The notes: generated by a model from the sequence alone, not told the origin. Positions 17,128-25,760 are shown, counted from the first letter of the stretch. The stretch is 64,000 bases of DNA from an uncultured Polaribacter sp. (GCF_947500975.1 NZ_CANMUE010000011.1:62001-126000); one strand, 5' to 3'. Made by a program: numbers and translations.

Positions 17128-18300
17128 ATGTATGCAATCCCCAATGCAATTAATCTAAGTTTAGATTTTGGCTTTTTTTGGCCATTTATTACTTTCTTTT
17201 TAGCTTTTTTTATTTCTTACATTTCTTATCCAGCCATTATTAGAGTCTCTAAGATGAAAAAATTGGCAGAAAAACCAAATTGGAGAAGTGTTCATACAGA
17301 GCGAATTCCTAATTTAGGAGGTGTAGGTATTTTTATTTCATTAAACTTAATTATTACTTTTTTAGGTAATTATTTAGGTGATGAGAACTTATTAACACTT
17401 TTGGGAGCCGTAACTATTTTGTTTTTTATTGGTTTAATTGATGATTTAATAGGTTTAAAACCTTTACAAAAAATTTTAGGCCAAGTAGTAGCCTCATTAG
17501 CTGTAATTTTAATTACAAATTTACGTGTCGAAAATTTTTATGGATTTTTAGGATTACATGAGTTGCCTTACCTAATATCTGTAGGTTTTACACTTTTTGT
17601 TTTTGTTTTAATTATAAATGCATATAATTTAATAGATGGTGTGGATGGATTAGCAGGTAGTTTTGCCGTAACAATTAGTTTGTTTTTTGCAATTTTCTTC
17701 TTTGCAAATGACAATAACTCATTGTTCTTTTTAAGTATTAGTATTATTGGTGCATTAATTTCTTTTCTAATATTTAATTTTTCTAAAAAAGAAAAAATAT
17801 TTATGGGAGATACAGGGTCAATGGTATTAGGCTTTTTATTAGCCTACCAAGCATTAAATTTTTTAAATGTAAGCTTTAATCCAAGTTTTGTAATCCAAAG
17901 TGTAAAATCTCCTATATATATATTAGCATTATTTAGTTTTCCGCTTTTAGATGTAATGAGAGTTTTTTCAGTAAGATTATTAAAAAAGAAGAGCCCATTT
18001 TCTGCAGATAAAAATCATATTCATCATGTGTTTTTAGATTTTGGTTTAGAACACTGGAAAATATCTGCCTTAGCATCAGTTTTTACAGTATCAATGGTGT
18101 TTACAGTATTTATTTTTAATGATGTAAGTAATTTAAAACAAGCAGTTTTTCTTTTTGTTTTATGGATTACTTCAATAATTATAGTGAACAATTTAAAATT
18201 AATTAATACCTTGAGAAAAAAATCTAAGAAAAAGTCAAAAACTAAAAAAGTTAAGCTAGATGTAGTCTCTGGAATTGTTAATTTAAGAGATTTGGCTTAA
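17128..18300 (+). CDS. WecA/TagO-type undecaprenyl-phosphate sugar-1-phosphate transferase
   Basis: A 390-residue integral membrane protein with about ten helices from the MraY/WecA superfamily. Diagnostic parts are EKPNWRSVHTERIPNLGG near residue 48, GLIDDLIGL (DD motif), INAYNLIDGVDGLAG, FMGDTGSM and the histidine motif KNHIHHVFLDFG. It should move a sugar-1-phosphate, usually GlcNAc-1-P, from UDP-sugar onto undecaprenyl phosphate, starting repeat-unit synthesis. This is not MraY, which is separately encoded at 47210. It lies between the WecG-type gene and the export genes. The ATG at 17128 follows a C-rich leader also seen upstream of the flippase. Confidence 0.92.
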   Translation: MYAIPNAINLSLDFGFFWPFITFFLAFFISYISYPAIIRVSKMKKLAEKPNWRSVHTERIPNLGGVGIFISLNLIITFLGNYLGDENLLTLLGAVTILFFIGLIDDLIGLKPLQKILGQVVASLAVILITNLRVENFYGFLGLHELPYLISVGFTLFVFVLIINAYNLIDGVDGLAGSFAVTISLFFAIFFFANDNNSLFFLSISIIGALISFLIFNFSKKEKIFMGDTGSMVLGFLLAYQALNFLNVSFNPSFVIQSVKSPIYILALFSFPLLDVMRVFSVRLLKKKSPFSADKNHIHHVFLDFGLEHWKISALASVFTVSMVFTVFIFNDVSNLKQAVFLFVLWITSIIIVNNLKLINTLRKKSKKKSKTKKVKLDVVSGIVNLRDLA

Positions 18301-18324
18301 GAAACTATTTCAATTAGGTGTTAA

Positions 18325-19110
18325 ATGTCCATATTAAAAAAATCGAAGATTAAATTTATTTTATTGTTAATTGTTTTGTTTTGCATGTTCTCTTGTGCAT
18401 CAAAAAAAGGAGTATTGTATTTTCAAGATTCCTCAAATATTCAAGACAGAAAAATTGAGTTTAAAGACCCAAAAATACAATCCAATGATATTATAAATAT
18501 TAAAGTTTCTGCTTTAAATCCTGAATCTGTTGTTCCGTATAATATTGAAAATAAAGTTACTCCAAGCTCAAGTTTTATTGATATTTTAAAACTACAAGGC
18601 TACCTTGTTACCAAAAACGGAGATATTGTTTTTCCAGTATTAGGTAAAATAAAAGTTGTAGGTCAAACAACAACTGAGTTAGAAGATAAAATAAAAAAGT
18701 TATTGATTGATGGGCAACACGTAATTGATCCTGCTGTAAGTGTAAGGCTATTAAACTCTAAATTTACAGTTTTAGGAGATGTGCAAAAACCTGGCACCTA
18801 CTCAAGCACAGAAAACAAAGTAACACTTCTTCAGGCACTTGGGTATGCAGGCGATTTAACAATAAATGCGTCTAGAAAAGACCTTCTAATTATTAGAGAA
18901 ATTGATGGGGTTCAGCGTACAAAAAGGATAGATTTAACGACTACAGATTGGTTTAATAGTGAGTTTTATTACATCAAACAAAACGATGTAATAGTTGTAA
19001 ACCCTAATTCAAACAAAATTAAAAGCTCAGGTTTTTTTGGTAGTGCAAGTACTGTTATGTCTGCAATATCATTGGCATTAACCGCTATTTTAATTGTAAT
19101 TAGTAAATAA
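18325..19110 (+). CDS. Polysaccharide export lipoprotein (Wza-like)
   Basis: A 261-residue Wza-family protein. A basic N-terminus and hydrophobic stretch end in the lipobox-like FSCAS, so it should be lipidated at Cys24. The polysaccharide export (Poly_export) domain follows (QSNDIINIKVSALNPE, then YLVTKNGDIVFPVLGKIKVVGQTTTELEDKI), and after it an SLBB-like domain (FTVLGDVQKPGTYSS). The C-terminus has a hydrophobic helix (SAISLALTAILIVIS), as in many Bacteroidota Wza-like proteins. It forms the outer-membrane-linked channel for chain export and pairs with the Wzc-like protein nine bases downstream. Confidence 0.93.
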   Translation: MSILKKSKIKFILLLIVLFCMFSCASKKGVLYFQDSSNIQDRKIEFKDPKIQSNDIINIKVSALNPESVVPYNIENKVTPSSSFIDILKLQGYLVTKNGDIVFPVLGKIKVVGQTTTELEDKIKKLLIDGQHVIDPAVSVRLLNSKFTVLGDVQKPGTYSSTENKVTLLQALGYAGDLTINASRKDLLIIREIDGVQRTKRIDLTTTDWFNSEFYYIKQNDVIVVNPNSNKIKSSGFFGSASTVMSAISLALTAILIVISK

Positions 19111-19119
19111 GGTTTTAAG

Positions 19120-21438
19120 ATGAAAGAAAAACCTTTTTTTGAACATAAGAGAAAAGAAACCTTTAACTTTAAGCAAGAACTTTTTAGGTATCTTAAAAAT
19201 TGGAAATGGTTTTTATTATGTATTGTTCTTTTTGTAATTGCTGCTTTTTATTCAATAAGATATAGCCCAATTATTTATGAAACAAATGCTAGAATAAAAA
19301 TTATCAATCAAAAGATAAATGAAATTGAACTGCCAGGAAATTTAAATTCACTTTTTGAAGATTCTAAAGTAAATTTAGAAAATGAAATCGAAATTTTAAA
19401 ATCCTATAGAATTCTTGAACAGGTTTCCAAAAAATTAGATTTAAATGCTAGATATTACATAGTAAATAAAATAAAATCTACTGAAGTTTGGGGATTACCT
19501 ATAACTGTTTACGCCACTGATTCTCTAAAATTATTGCCAACCTCTGGAGAATATTTTATAAATGTTTTAGAAAGTGGTTATATAATTAAAGATGCAGAAA
19601 ATAATGAATGGGAAATACCTACTCATAATTTAAATACATCTTTTAAAAACCTTCCTTTTTTAATAAATTTTGATAAAAGTAAACCATATAAAAGGTTAAT
19701 TGGTAAACAAATTAAAGTTCGTTTTTTTTCAATAAAGGAAGCTACATTAAGATTGTTACCAGGTATAAGAGTTGAGCAGGTAGGTAAAAATAGTGAGGTT
19801 TTAAAATTATCTTTAAGAAGTGAAAGTAGTAAAAAATCTGAAGCTATTTTAAATGAAATTATTACGCAATTTAATCAAGATGGTGTAAATGATAGGCGAT
19901 TAATTTTTCAAAGAACAATCGATTTTGTAGATGAACGATTTGAATATTTGAGTATAGAATTAGATTCTATTGAAAATAGAAAAAAACAGTTTAAAGAAGT
20001 TAATGATTTATCCAATATAGATTTAGACACAGAGTTTACTTTATCAGACAAATCAAATTCTAATGCAGAAAAAGTTAATTTAGAAACTCAATTAGAAGTA
20101 GCAAAAATTTTAAGAAAAACGCTTTCAAATCAAAGTAATTCTAAATTATTGCCAGCTAACATTGGTCTCGGAATTTCAGGTATAAATGATCAAATTAATT
20201 TATACAATAGTAATGTATTAGAATTAAAAAAATTAAAAATTAGTGCTGGAGCAAATAACCCTATTGTAATTAATTTTAATAGAGATATTAGTAATTTAAA
20301 AAACAGTATTCTTTCTTCAGTAGTATCTTATCAAAAAAAATGTGAATCCTCTCTAAGAAATATTAGAGTTGTTGATAATAAAAATAAAGGTTTTTTTCAC
20401 GCATTGCCAAGTAAGGAAAAAGTATTAAGAGAAATAGAAAGGGATCAAAGTATTAAAGAAAATCTATTTATTTTTTTGTTGCAAAGAAGAGAAGAAGCTG
20501 CAATAAACTTAGTAATAACTGCACCCACATTAAAAGTAGTTGATTATGCAATTACTAATTTAATACCAGTATCTGAAAGTCCGAAATTATTGTATTTAAA
20601 AGCTATTATAGCAGGGTTAGTTTTTCCATTTATAGTGTTTTATTTAATCTTTTTTATTGATTCAGCACTTTATTCCAAAGAAGATATTTTAAAAAGATCT
20701 AGAAATACTCAAGTTATTGGAAGTATTCCATATTCATTCGGAAAAAAAATATTTAACGGTTTAAATGACGACTCTCTCTTGTCTGAAGGTTTTAGAGTTT
20801 TAAGAACAAATGTTCGGTTTGAGTTTAAAAAACAAAACCCTATTGATCATGCAAAAATTATTATGGTTACTTCATCAAAAAGCAATGAAGGAAAAACATT
20901 TTGCGCAATAAATTTGGCAATTTCTTTTGCAGCATTAAATAAAAAAGTATTGTTAATTGAAACAAATTTTAGAAATCCAACAATTAAAAAACAATTAAAA
21001 ACAAACATTAATTTAGATAAAGGTTTGTCTAATTACCTTAAAGGTGAAGAGGAAAATTATAGTGCTTTAATTAAATCTTTTAATATTAAAGAAACATTTA
21101 TTGATGTTTTAAGTGCTGGAACAATACCAAATGCTCCTGCGGAATTATTGTCAAACGGAAAGTTAGAAGTTCTCTTAGAGCTATTAAAGAAAGATTATGA
21201 TTATATAATTACCGATACCCCTTCAACATCTTTAATTACGGATACTCTTTTAATTTCAGATATTGCAGACCTTACTTTATATATAACAAAAGAAGGTTTC
21301 ACAGAGAAGAAATTAATCTATTATTCAGAAGAATTGATTTTTAATAAAAAATTAAAAAATGTATATTATGTATTAAATCATGTAAAAGCAAAATCCTTTT
21401 CTAAAATAAAATATGCGAAAAGAAAAGCTATTAGTTAG
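19120..21438 (+). CDS. Wzc-like chain-length/tyrosine-kinase (BY-kinase) protein, atypical kinase motifs
   Basis: The 772-residue protein has the Wzz/GNVR layout: one membrane helix near residues 28-45, a long periplasmic coiled region, a second helix near 490-510, then a cytoplasmic CpsD-type ATPase. Walker A is recognisable as SKSNEGKTF (near 585). The expected Walker A' (LLIDxDxRxP) reads LLIETNFRNP, so both acidic positions differ from the usual aspartates. Walker B is YIITDTPS. The C-terminus ends in KYAKRKAIS with no tyrosine cluster, unlike most BY-kinases. It should control polymerisation and export with Wza, but autophosphorylation may be weak or absent. That is inference from the missing residues. 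Confidence 0.88.
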   Translation: MKEKPFFEHKRKETFNFKQELFRYLKNWKWFLLCIVLFVIAAFYSIRYSPIIYETNARIKIINQKINEIELPGNLNSLFEDSKVNLENEIEILKSYRILEQVSKKLDLNARYYIVNKIKSTEVWGLPITVYATDSLKLLPTSGEYFINVLESGYIIKDAENNEWEIPTHNLNTSFKNLPFLINFDKSKPYKRLIGKQIKVRFFSIKEATLRLLPGIRVEQVGKNSEVLKLSLRSESSKKSEAILNEIITQFNQDGVNDRRLIFQRTIDFVDERFEYLSIELDSIENRKKQFKEVNDLSNIDLDTEFTLSDKSNSNAEKVNLETQLEVAKILRKTLSNQSNSKLLPANIGLGISGINDQINLYNSNVLELKKLKISAGANNPIVINFNRDISNLKNSILSSVVSYQKKCESSLRNIRVVDNKNKGFFHALPSKEKVLREIERDQSIKENLFIFLLQRREEAAINLVITAPTLKVVDYAITNLIPVSESPKLLYLKAIIAGLVFPFIVFYLIFFIDSALYSKEDILKRSRNTQVIGSIPYSFGKKIFNGLNDDSLLSEGFRVLRTNVRFEFKKQNPIDHAKIIMVTSSKSNEGKTFCAINLAISFAALNKKVLLIETNFRNPTIKKQLKTNINLDKGLSNYLKGEEENYSALIKSFNIKETFIDVLSAGTIPNAPAELLSNGKLEVLLELLKKDYDYIITDTPSTSLITDTLLISDIADLTLYITKEGFTEKKLIYYSEELIFNKKLKNVYYVLNHVKAKSFSKIKYAKRKAIS

Positions 21439-21611
21439 GATAGCGCTTAAGAGACTTGGTTTTAGATTTACACCTCTTTTATTGTAAAAAAATAATAGTT
21501 TTATCTTTTTTTAATTATAAATTACAGGTTGATTTATGGTTTTTATTAAGAAATATTCAATATAAATAACACATTTTATATAATTCGTAAATTTTTACAA
21601 ACTTCATCAAT
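21439..21611. other. Non-coding stretch between the exopolysaccharide and aromatic operons
   Basis: About 170 AT-rich bases with no credible open frame, no clear terminator and no recognised RNA. Some weak A/T hairpins are possible. The promoter of the aromatic operon begins directly after it. Confidence 0.5.
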
Positions 21612-21615
21612 TATA

Positions 21616-21646
21616 TTTGTAAAATCCAATTTAATCTTTAGATTTG
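21616..21646 (+). promoter_or_regulatory. Promoter of the aromatic amino acid operon
   Basis: TTTG (21616-21619), a 19-base spacer and TAGATTTG (21639-21646) match the Bacteroidota consensus. The predicted start near 21652-21655 lies about 17 bases before the leader peptide ATG. An overlapping TATATTTG (21612-21619) is a second -7 match but lacks a -33. Confidence 0.8.
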
Positions 21647-21670
21647 CCTACTAAAGACAAAACAATTATA

Positions 21671-21751
21671 ATGTTAAATAACAATTTTACACGTTTCTAT
21701 TTTTACTTTTACTTTTTTAGTAAAAGAAGAGACTTTGTATTATGTTGTTAA
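21671..21751 (+). CDS. Phe/Tyr-rich leader peptide of the pheA operon attenuator
   Basis: A 26-codon open frame starts with ATG 21671 and ends with TAA at 21749-21751. Residues 9-16 are the uninterrupted aromatic run FYFYFYFF, and residues 6 and 22 are also Phe. Eight Phe/Tyr codons in a row just before a terminator and ahead of the prephenate dehydratase operon is the logic of the E. coli pheL leader, here extended to Tyr. A ribosome stalled on these codons would leave 21729-21740 free for the antiterminator. The peptide itself probably has no function beyond sensing charged tRNA-Phe and tRNA-Tyr. No homolog search was possible. Confidence 0.85.
   Translation: MLNNNFTRFYFYFYFFSKRRDFVLCC
21706..21726 (+). 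promoter_or_regulatory. Hairpin inside the leader peptide coding sequence
   Basis: CTTTTACT (21706-21713) pairs with AGTAAAAG (21719-21726) around five T. It covers the last aromatic codons and may act as the pause hairpin that synchronises polymerase with the leading ribosome. Confidence 0.5.
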
Positions 21752-21777
21752 GAAACATTTAAAATATATAAAGTCTC
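21729..21777 (+). promoter_or_regulatory. Antiterminator stem of the pheA attenuator
   Basis: GAGACTTTGTAT (21729-21740) pairs over 12 positions, one G-U, with ATATAAAGTCTC (21766-21777). The 3' strand shares AGTCTC with the terminator stem, so the two structures exclude each other. The 5' strand overlaps the last codons of the leader peptide and would be covered by a ribosome reaching the stop codon. Confidence 0.8.
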
Positions 21778-21802
21778 GAATTTACTTCGAGGCTTTTTTT
21801 TT
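21772..21802 (+). terminator. Attenuator terminator before pheA
   Basis: AGTCTCGAA (21772-21780) pairs with TTCGAGGCT (21786-21794), one G-U, loop TTTAC, followed by nine T. It sits just 8 bases before the pheA ATG, where it only makes sense as a regulated terminator. Confidence 0.88.
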
Positions 21803-21809
21803 GATATAA

Positions 21810-22634
21810 ATGAATAAAATTATTGCCATACAAGGAGCAGAAGGCTCAAACCATCATAAAGTTGCACAAGACTTATATGGAACGTCAATTCAGTTAAAAG
21901 AATGCATGTCTTTTGATGTTTTGGTAGATAACCTATTAGAAAGTTCTGCAACTTACGGGGTTATGGCTTTAGAGAACACAATTGCAGGTTCAATTATACC
22001 TAATTATGCATTAATTGATAATAATAATTTGCATATTGTTAGCGAACATTACTTGAATATTCATCATCATCTAATGGCGTTAAAAGGTCAAAAAATTGAA
22101 GATATTAAAGAAGTTTGGTCGCACCCGATGGCGTTGTTACAATGTAAGGAGTTTTTTAAAAAACACCCTCATATCAAGCTAGTGGAAGATGTAGATACGG
22201 CAGAAGTAGCTAAAAGAATATCAAAAGAAAATTTAGTTGGTATTGCAGCAATAGCACCAAAAATTGCTGCAGAAATTTTTAATTTGGAAGTTGTTGAAGA
22301 TGAAATTCAGACTATAAAAGACAACTCAACAAGATTTGTAATTGTACAAACCCATCAACCAAAAGAAGATACAACTGTAAATAAAGCAACAATTAAGTTT
22401 CAATTAAGTCATAAAAGAGGAAGTTTAGCTGCCATTTTAAATGCCATGAGCGATTGTAAAATGAATTTAACAAAGATTCAATCTTTACCAGTAATTCAAA
22501 CTCCTTGGAAATATTCTTTTTTTGTAGATGTTACTTTTGATGATTATAATACTTATAAAAAAGCAATTTCTTTAATTGAAATTATGGCAGAAGAATTTAA
22601 AGTATTAGGAATATATAAAAACGGAAGAATATGA
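21810..22634 (+). CDS. pheA: Prephenate dehydratase
   Basis: The 274-residue protein converts prephenate to phenylpyruvate. The catalytic domain has AIQGAEGSNHH, the ALENTIAGSI motif and the DNSTRFVIV segment with the key Thr-Arg-Phe. A C-terminal ACT domain follows (KRGSLAAILNAMSDCKMNLTKIQSLP). In feedback-sensitive enzymes the ACT motifs read GALA/GALV and ESRP; here they read GSLA and QSLP, so allosteric phenylalanine control may be altered. There is no fused chorismate mutase, which here is joined to DAHP synthase downstream. It is the first structural gene after the attenuator, and its stop overlaps the next ATG (ATGA). Confidence 0.95.
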   Translation: MNKIIAIQGAEGSNHHKVAQDLYGTSIQLKECMSFDVLVDNLLESSATYGVMALENTIAGSIIPNYALIDNNNLHIVSEHYLNIHHHLMALKGQKIEDIKEVWSHPMALLQCKEFFKKHPHIKLVEDVDTAEVAKRISKENLVGIAAIAPKIAAEIFNLEVVEDEIQTIKDNSTRFVIVQTHQPKEDTTVNKATIKFQLSHKRGSLAAILNAMSDCKMNLTKIQSLPVIQTPWKYSFFVDVTFDDYNTYKKAISLIEIMAEEFKVLGIYKNGRI

Positions 22635-23773
22635 TAAAGCCAGCAAAAAGATTAAAATCCGTTAAAGAATATTATTTCTCTATAAAGTTAAGAGAGGTAA
22701 GACAGTTAACTGCAGCAGGAAAGCCAATTATTAATATGGGAATTGGCTCTCCAGATTTGCAACCACCATCACAAGTTCTAGAAGCGATTTCTAATAGTTT
22801 AGGTGATGCAACTGCCCATAAATATCAATCATACCAAGGTTTACCTGAGTTAAGAGAAGCAATATCTGGTTTTTATAAAAACAAATTTTCTGTAGATACA
22901 AATCCAGAAAGTGAGGTTTTACCACTAATGGGAAGTAAGGAAGGAATTATGCATGTTTCTATGGCTTTTTTAAATGAAGGCGATAAAGTTCTGATTCCAA
23001 ATCCTGGTTATCCAACATATACATCAGTAACAAAATTAGTAGGTGCAGAGCCACTTTTTTATAATTTGAGTGATGCAAATAATTGGCAACCTAATTTTGA
23101 GGAGTTAGATAAATTAGATTTAAGTGATGTAAAAATAATGTGGGTTAATTATCCGCACATGCCTACAGGAACCAATGCAACATTAGAAACATTTGAAAAG
23201 TTGGTTGCTTTTGGAAAAAAGCATAATATTTTAATTATAAATGATAATCCATATAGTTTTATTTTAAATGATAAACCTATTAGTATTTTACAAGTTAAAG
23301 GTGCAAAAGACATTGCCTTAGAGTTAAATTCTTTAAGTAAAACCTTTAATATGGCAGGCTGGAGAGTGGGAATGTTATTAGGTAATGCAACCTACATTAA
23401 TGAAGTCTTAAAAGTAAAATCTAATATGGATTCTGGTATGTTTTACGGAATTCAAAAAGGAGCAATAGAAGCTTTACAATTGTCGGATGATTGGTTTATC
23501 AATCAAAATAAAATATACCAAGAGCGCAGAAATTTAATTTGGCAGTTAGCTGATAAATTAGATGCTACTTATAGCAAAAATGCAACAGGTTTATTTGTTT
23601 GGGCAAAAATACCAAAAGGAAAGAAATCTGAAGAAGTTACCGATGCAATTTTGTATGATAATGATATTTTTATAACACCAGGAACAGTTTTTGGATCTCA
23701 AGGAGAAGGTTATATTCGTTTTTCATTATGTGTAACCTCTGAAATTATTAAAGAAGCAATAGCAAGATTATAA
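22631..23773 (+). CDS. PLP-dependent aminotransferase of the aromatic operon
   Basis: A 380-residue class I/II aminotransferase. The PLP lysine is in LNSLSKTFNMAGWRVG, and other fold I marks are GIGSPDLQPP, NPGYPTY, NDNPYSF and RFSLC with the substrate carboxylate arginine. Located between pheA and tyrA, it most likely transaminates phenylpyruvate and 4-hydroxyphenylpyruvate to Phe and Tyr. An aspartate/alanine-type activity cannot be excluded from sequence. It overlaps pheA by four bases and is followed by tyrA after three bases, so translation is probably coupled. A second aspartate-type aminotransferase is at 57948. Confidence 0.92.
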   Translation: MIKPAKRLKSVKEYYFSIKLREVRQLTAAGKPIINMGIGSPDLQPPSQVLEAISNSLGDATAHKYQSYQGLPELREAISGFYKNKFSVDTNPESEVLPLMGSKEGIMHVSMAFLNEGDKVLIPNPGYPTYTSVTKLVGAEPLFYNLSDANNWQPNFEELDKLDLSDVKIMWVNYPHMPTGTNATLETFEKLVAFGKKHNILIINDNPYSFILNDKPISILQVKGAKDIALELNSLSKTFNMAGWRVGMLLGNATYINEVLKVKSNMDSGMFYGIQKGAIEALQLSDDWFINQNKIYQERRNLIWQLADKLDATYSKNATGLFVWAKIPKGKKSEEVTDAILYDNDIFITPGTVFGSQGEGYIRFSLCVTSEIIKEAIARL

Positions 23774-23776
23774 GTT

Positions 23777-24628
23777 ATGAAGAATATATATATGATTGGT
23801 ATTGGTTTAATTGGTGGTAGCTTTGCTATCGATATTAAGCAGCATTATCCAGAAGTTATTATTCATGGAATTAGTAGAAAAGATGAAACCTTAAATAAGG
23901 CTTTAGAGTTAAATTTAATTGATAAAAAAGCTACCTTAGATGATATTGTAAATGCAGATTTGGTAATTGTGTCAATTCCTGTTGATGCAACAGTAAAATT
24001 ATTGCCAACTATTTTAGATAAAATATCAGATACAGGTTTGGTAATTGATGCAGGTTCAACAAAAGAAGCAATTTGTAAAGCAGTTGAACATCATCCAAAA
24101 AGAAGAAATTTTTTAGCATGTCATCCAATTGCAGGAACAGAAAATTCTGGACCAACAGCAGCCATTTCTGGCTTATACGTTGGAAAAACGAATATTATTT
24201 GCGAAGTAGAAAAAACAACTTTTAAGCTTCAAGAAAAAGCTTTAGAGCTTTTTAGAGCGATTGGAATGCGTATTCGTTACATGGATCCAGTTTCTCATGA
24301 CAAGCATATTGCGTATGTTTCGCATTTATCTCACATAAGTGCTTTTATGTTGGGTAAAACGGTTATCAATAAAGAAAAAAATGAACGCGATATTTTTGAT
24401 ATGGCTGGTTCAGGATTTGCATCTACAGTGCGTTTGGCAAAAAGTAGCCCAGCAATGTGGACACCAATTTTTAAACAAAATAAAGAAAACGTAATTGAAA
24501 CGTTAGAAGAATACATCAGTAATTTACAGCAATTTAAAGAGTTGATGGTACAAGATGATTTTGAAGAAATTTTTAACGAAATGGAAAGTACAAATCATAT
24601 AAAGCAAATTTTAAACGGCATAAAATAA
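23777..24628 (+). CDS. tyrA: Prephenate dehydrogenase
   Basis: The 283-residue enzyme oxidatively decarboxylates prephenate to 4-hydroxyphenylpyruvate, the tyrosine branch. The Rossmann motif GIGLIGGSFAID is near residue 7, DAGSTKEAI and the CHPIAGTENSGP active-site segment follow, and the helical dimer domain contains DKHIAYVSHLSHISAF. No C-terminal ACT domain is present, so tyrosine feedback is likely to act elsewhere, for example through the operon leader, which contains Tyr codons. The ATG lies three bases after the aminotransferase stop. Cofactor choice (NAD or NADP) is not certain. Confidence 0.95.
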   Translation: MKNIYMIGIGLIGGSFAIDIKQHYPEVIIHGISRKDETLNKALELNLIDKKATLDDIVNADLVIVSIPVDATVKLLPTILDKISDTGLVIDAGSTKEAICKAVEHHPKRRNFLACHPIAGTENSGPTAAISGLYVGKTNIICEVEKTTFKLQEKALELFRAIGMRIRYMDPVSHDKHIAYVSHLSHISAFMLGKTVINKEKNERDIFDMAGSGFASTVRLAKSSPAMWTPIFKQNKENVIETLEEYISNLQQFKELMVQDDFEEIFNEMESTNHIKQILNGIK

Positions 24629-24648
24629 AAGCCAAAACAAGTAGAAAG

Positions 24649-25731
24649 ATGAAGAATACAAAAGAATTAAGAACATGGTTGGATGACATGAAATTAGAGC
24701 ATCCACTAGTAATAGCAGGGCCTTGTAGTGCAGAAACCGAAGAACAGGTTTTAAAAATTGCACACGAATTAAAAGATTCTGATGTAAACTATTATAGAGC
24801 AGGAATTTGGAAACCAAGAACAAGACCAGGAAATTTTGAAGGTGTTGGAGCACTAGGTTTAGGTTGGTTAAAGAAGGTAAAAGAAGAAACAGGTATGAAA
24901 ACCTGTACAGAAGTAGCAAACGCTGCACATTGTAAATTGGCGATTGAAAATGATGTAGATTTATTATGGATTGGTGCACGTTCTACAGTTTCTCCTTTTA
25001 TTATGCAAGAAATTGCAGATGCTTTAGAAGGAACAGATAAAATTGTATTGGTAAAAAATCCAGTAAATCCTGATTTAGCTTTATGGTTAGGGGGTATTGA
25101 AAGATTATACACTGCAGGAATTAAAAATCTTGGAGCAATTCATAGAGGTTTTTCAACATACGAAAAAACAAAATATAGAAATACGCCAGAATGGCAATTG
25201 GCAATTGAGTTTCAAAACAAGTTTCCAGACTTACCATTAATTTGTGATCCATCTCATATTACAGGTAACAGAGAAATGATTTTTGATGTTTCACAAACTG
25301 CACTAGATTTAAACTTTGATGGATTAATGATAGAGACTCATTTTGACCCTGATAATGCTTGGAGTGATGCTGCACAGCAAGTTACACCAACAAAATTGAA
25401 GCAAATAATGGATGATTTAAAAATCAGAAAAGAAACAAATACTGAAGCAGAATATACTAATTCTTTAGATAATTTACGTGCTCAAATTAATGTAGCTGAT
25501 GATCAGTTAATTGAGTTATTAGGAAAAAGAATGAAAGTTTCTGATCAAATAGGTGCCTTAAAGAAAGAGAAAAACGTAGCTGTTTTACAGTCTAAACGTT
25601 GGAATGAAATTTTAGGCAACATGATTTTAGAAGGTGAAAGAAGAGGTTTAAGTGAAGAGTTTGTTTTAAAAATGTTTAAAGCAATTCATCAAGAATCTAT
25701 CAATCATCAAGAAAAAATTATAAAAGGATAG
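24649..25731 (+). CDS. DAHP synthase fused to C-terminal chorismate mutase
   Basis: The 360-residue bifunctional protein has a DAHP synthase (AroF/KDSA-type barrel) at residues 1 to about 260 and an AroQ-type chorismate mutase in the last 90. The first domain shows VIAGPCSAETEEQ, GIWKPRTRPG, HRGFSTYEKTKYRN and CDPSHITGNR. The second shows NLRAQINVADDQLIELLGKRMKVSDQIGALKKEK with the catalytic arginine/lysine pattern. It therefore supplies both the entry step of the shikimate pathway and the chorismate-to-prephenate step that feeds pheA and tyrA. The DAHP-first order is common in Bacteroidota. A perfect palindromic terminator follows. Confidence 0.95.
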   Translation: MKNTKELRTWLDDMKLEHPLVIAGPCSAETEEQVLKIAHELKDSDVNYYRAGIWKPRTRPGNFEGVGALGLGWLKKVKEETGMKTCTEVANAAHCKLAIENDVDLLWIGARSTVSPFIMQEIADALEGTDKIVLVKNPVNPDLALWLGGIERLYTAGIKNLGAIHRGFSTYEKTKYRNTPEWQLAIEFQNKFPDLPLICDPSHITGNREMIFDVSQTALDLNFDGLMIETHFDPDNAWSDAAQQVTPTKLKQIMDDLKIRKETNTEAEYTNSLDNLRAQINVADDQLIELLGKRMKVSDQIGALKKEKNVAVLQSKRWNEILGNMILEGERRGLSEEFVLKMFKAIHQESINHQEKIIKG

Positions 25732-25760
25732 AGTTTTAGTAACAAAATTAATATTTCCAG

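Noticed and set aside
24611..24979. Minus-strand 122-codon frame overlapping tyrA and the DAHP synthase gene
   Set aside because: Leucine-rich reverse reading of coding DNA across two real genes; no family resemblance.
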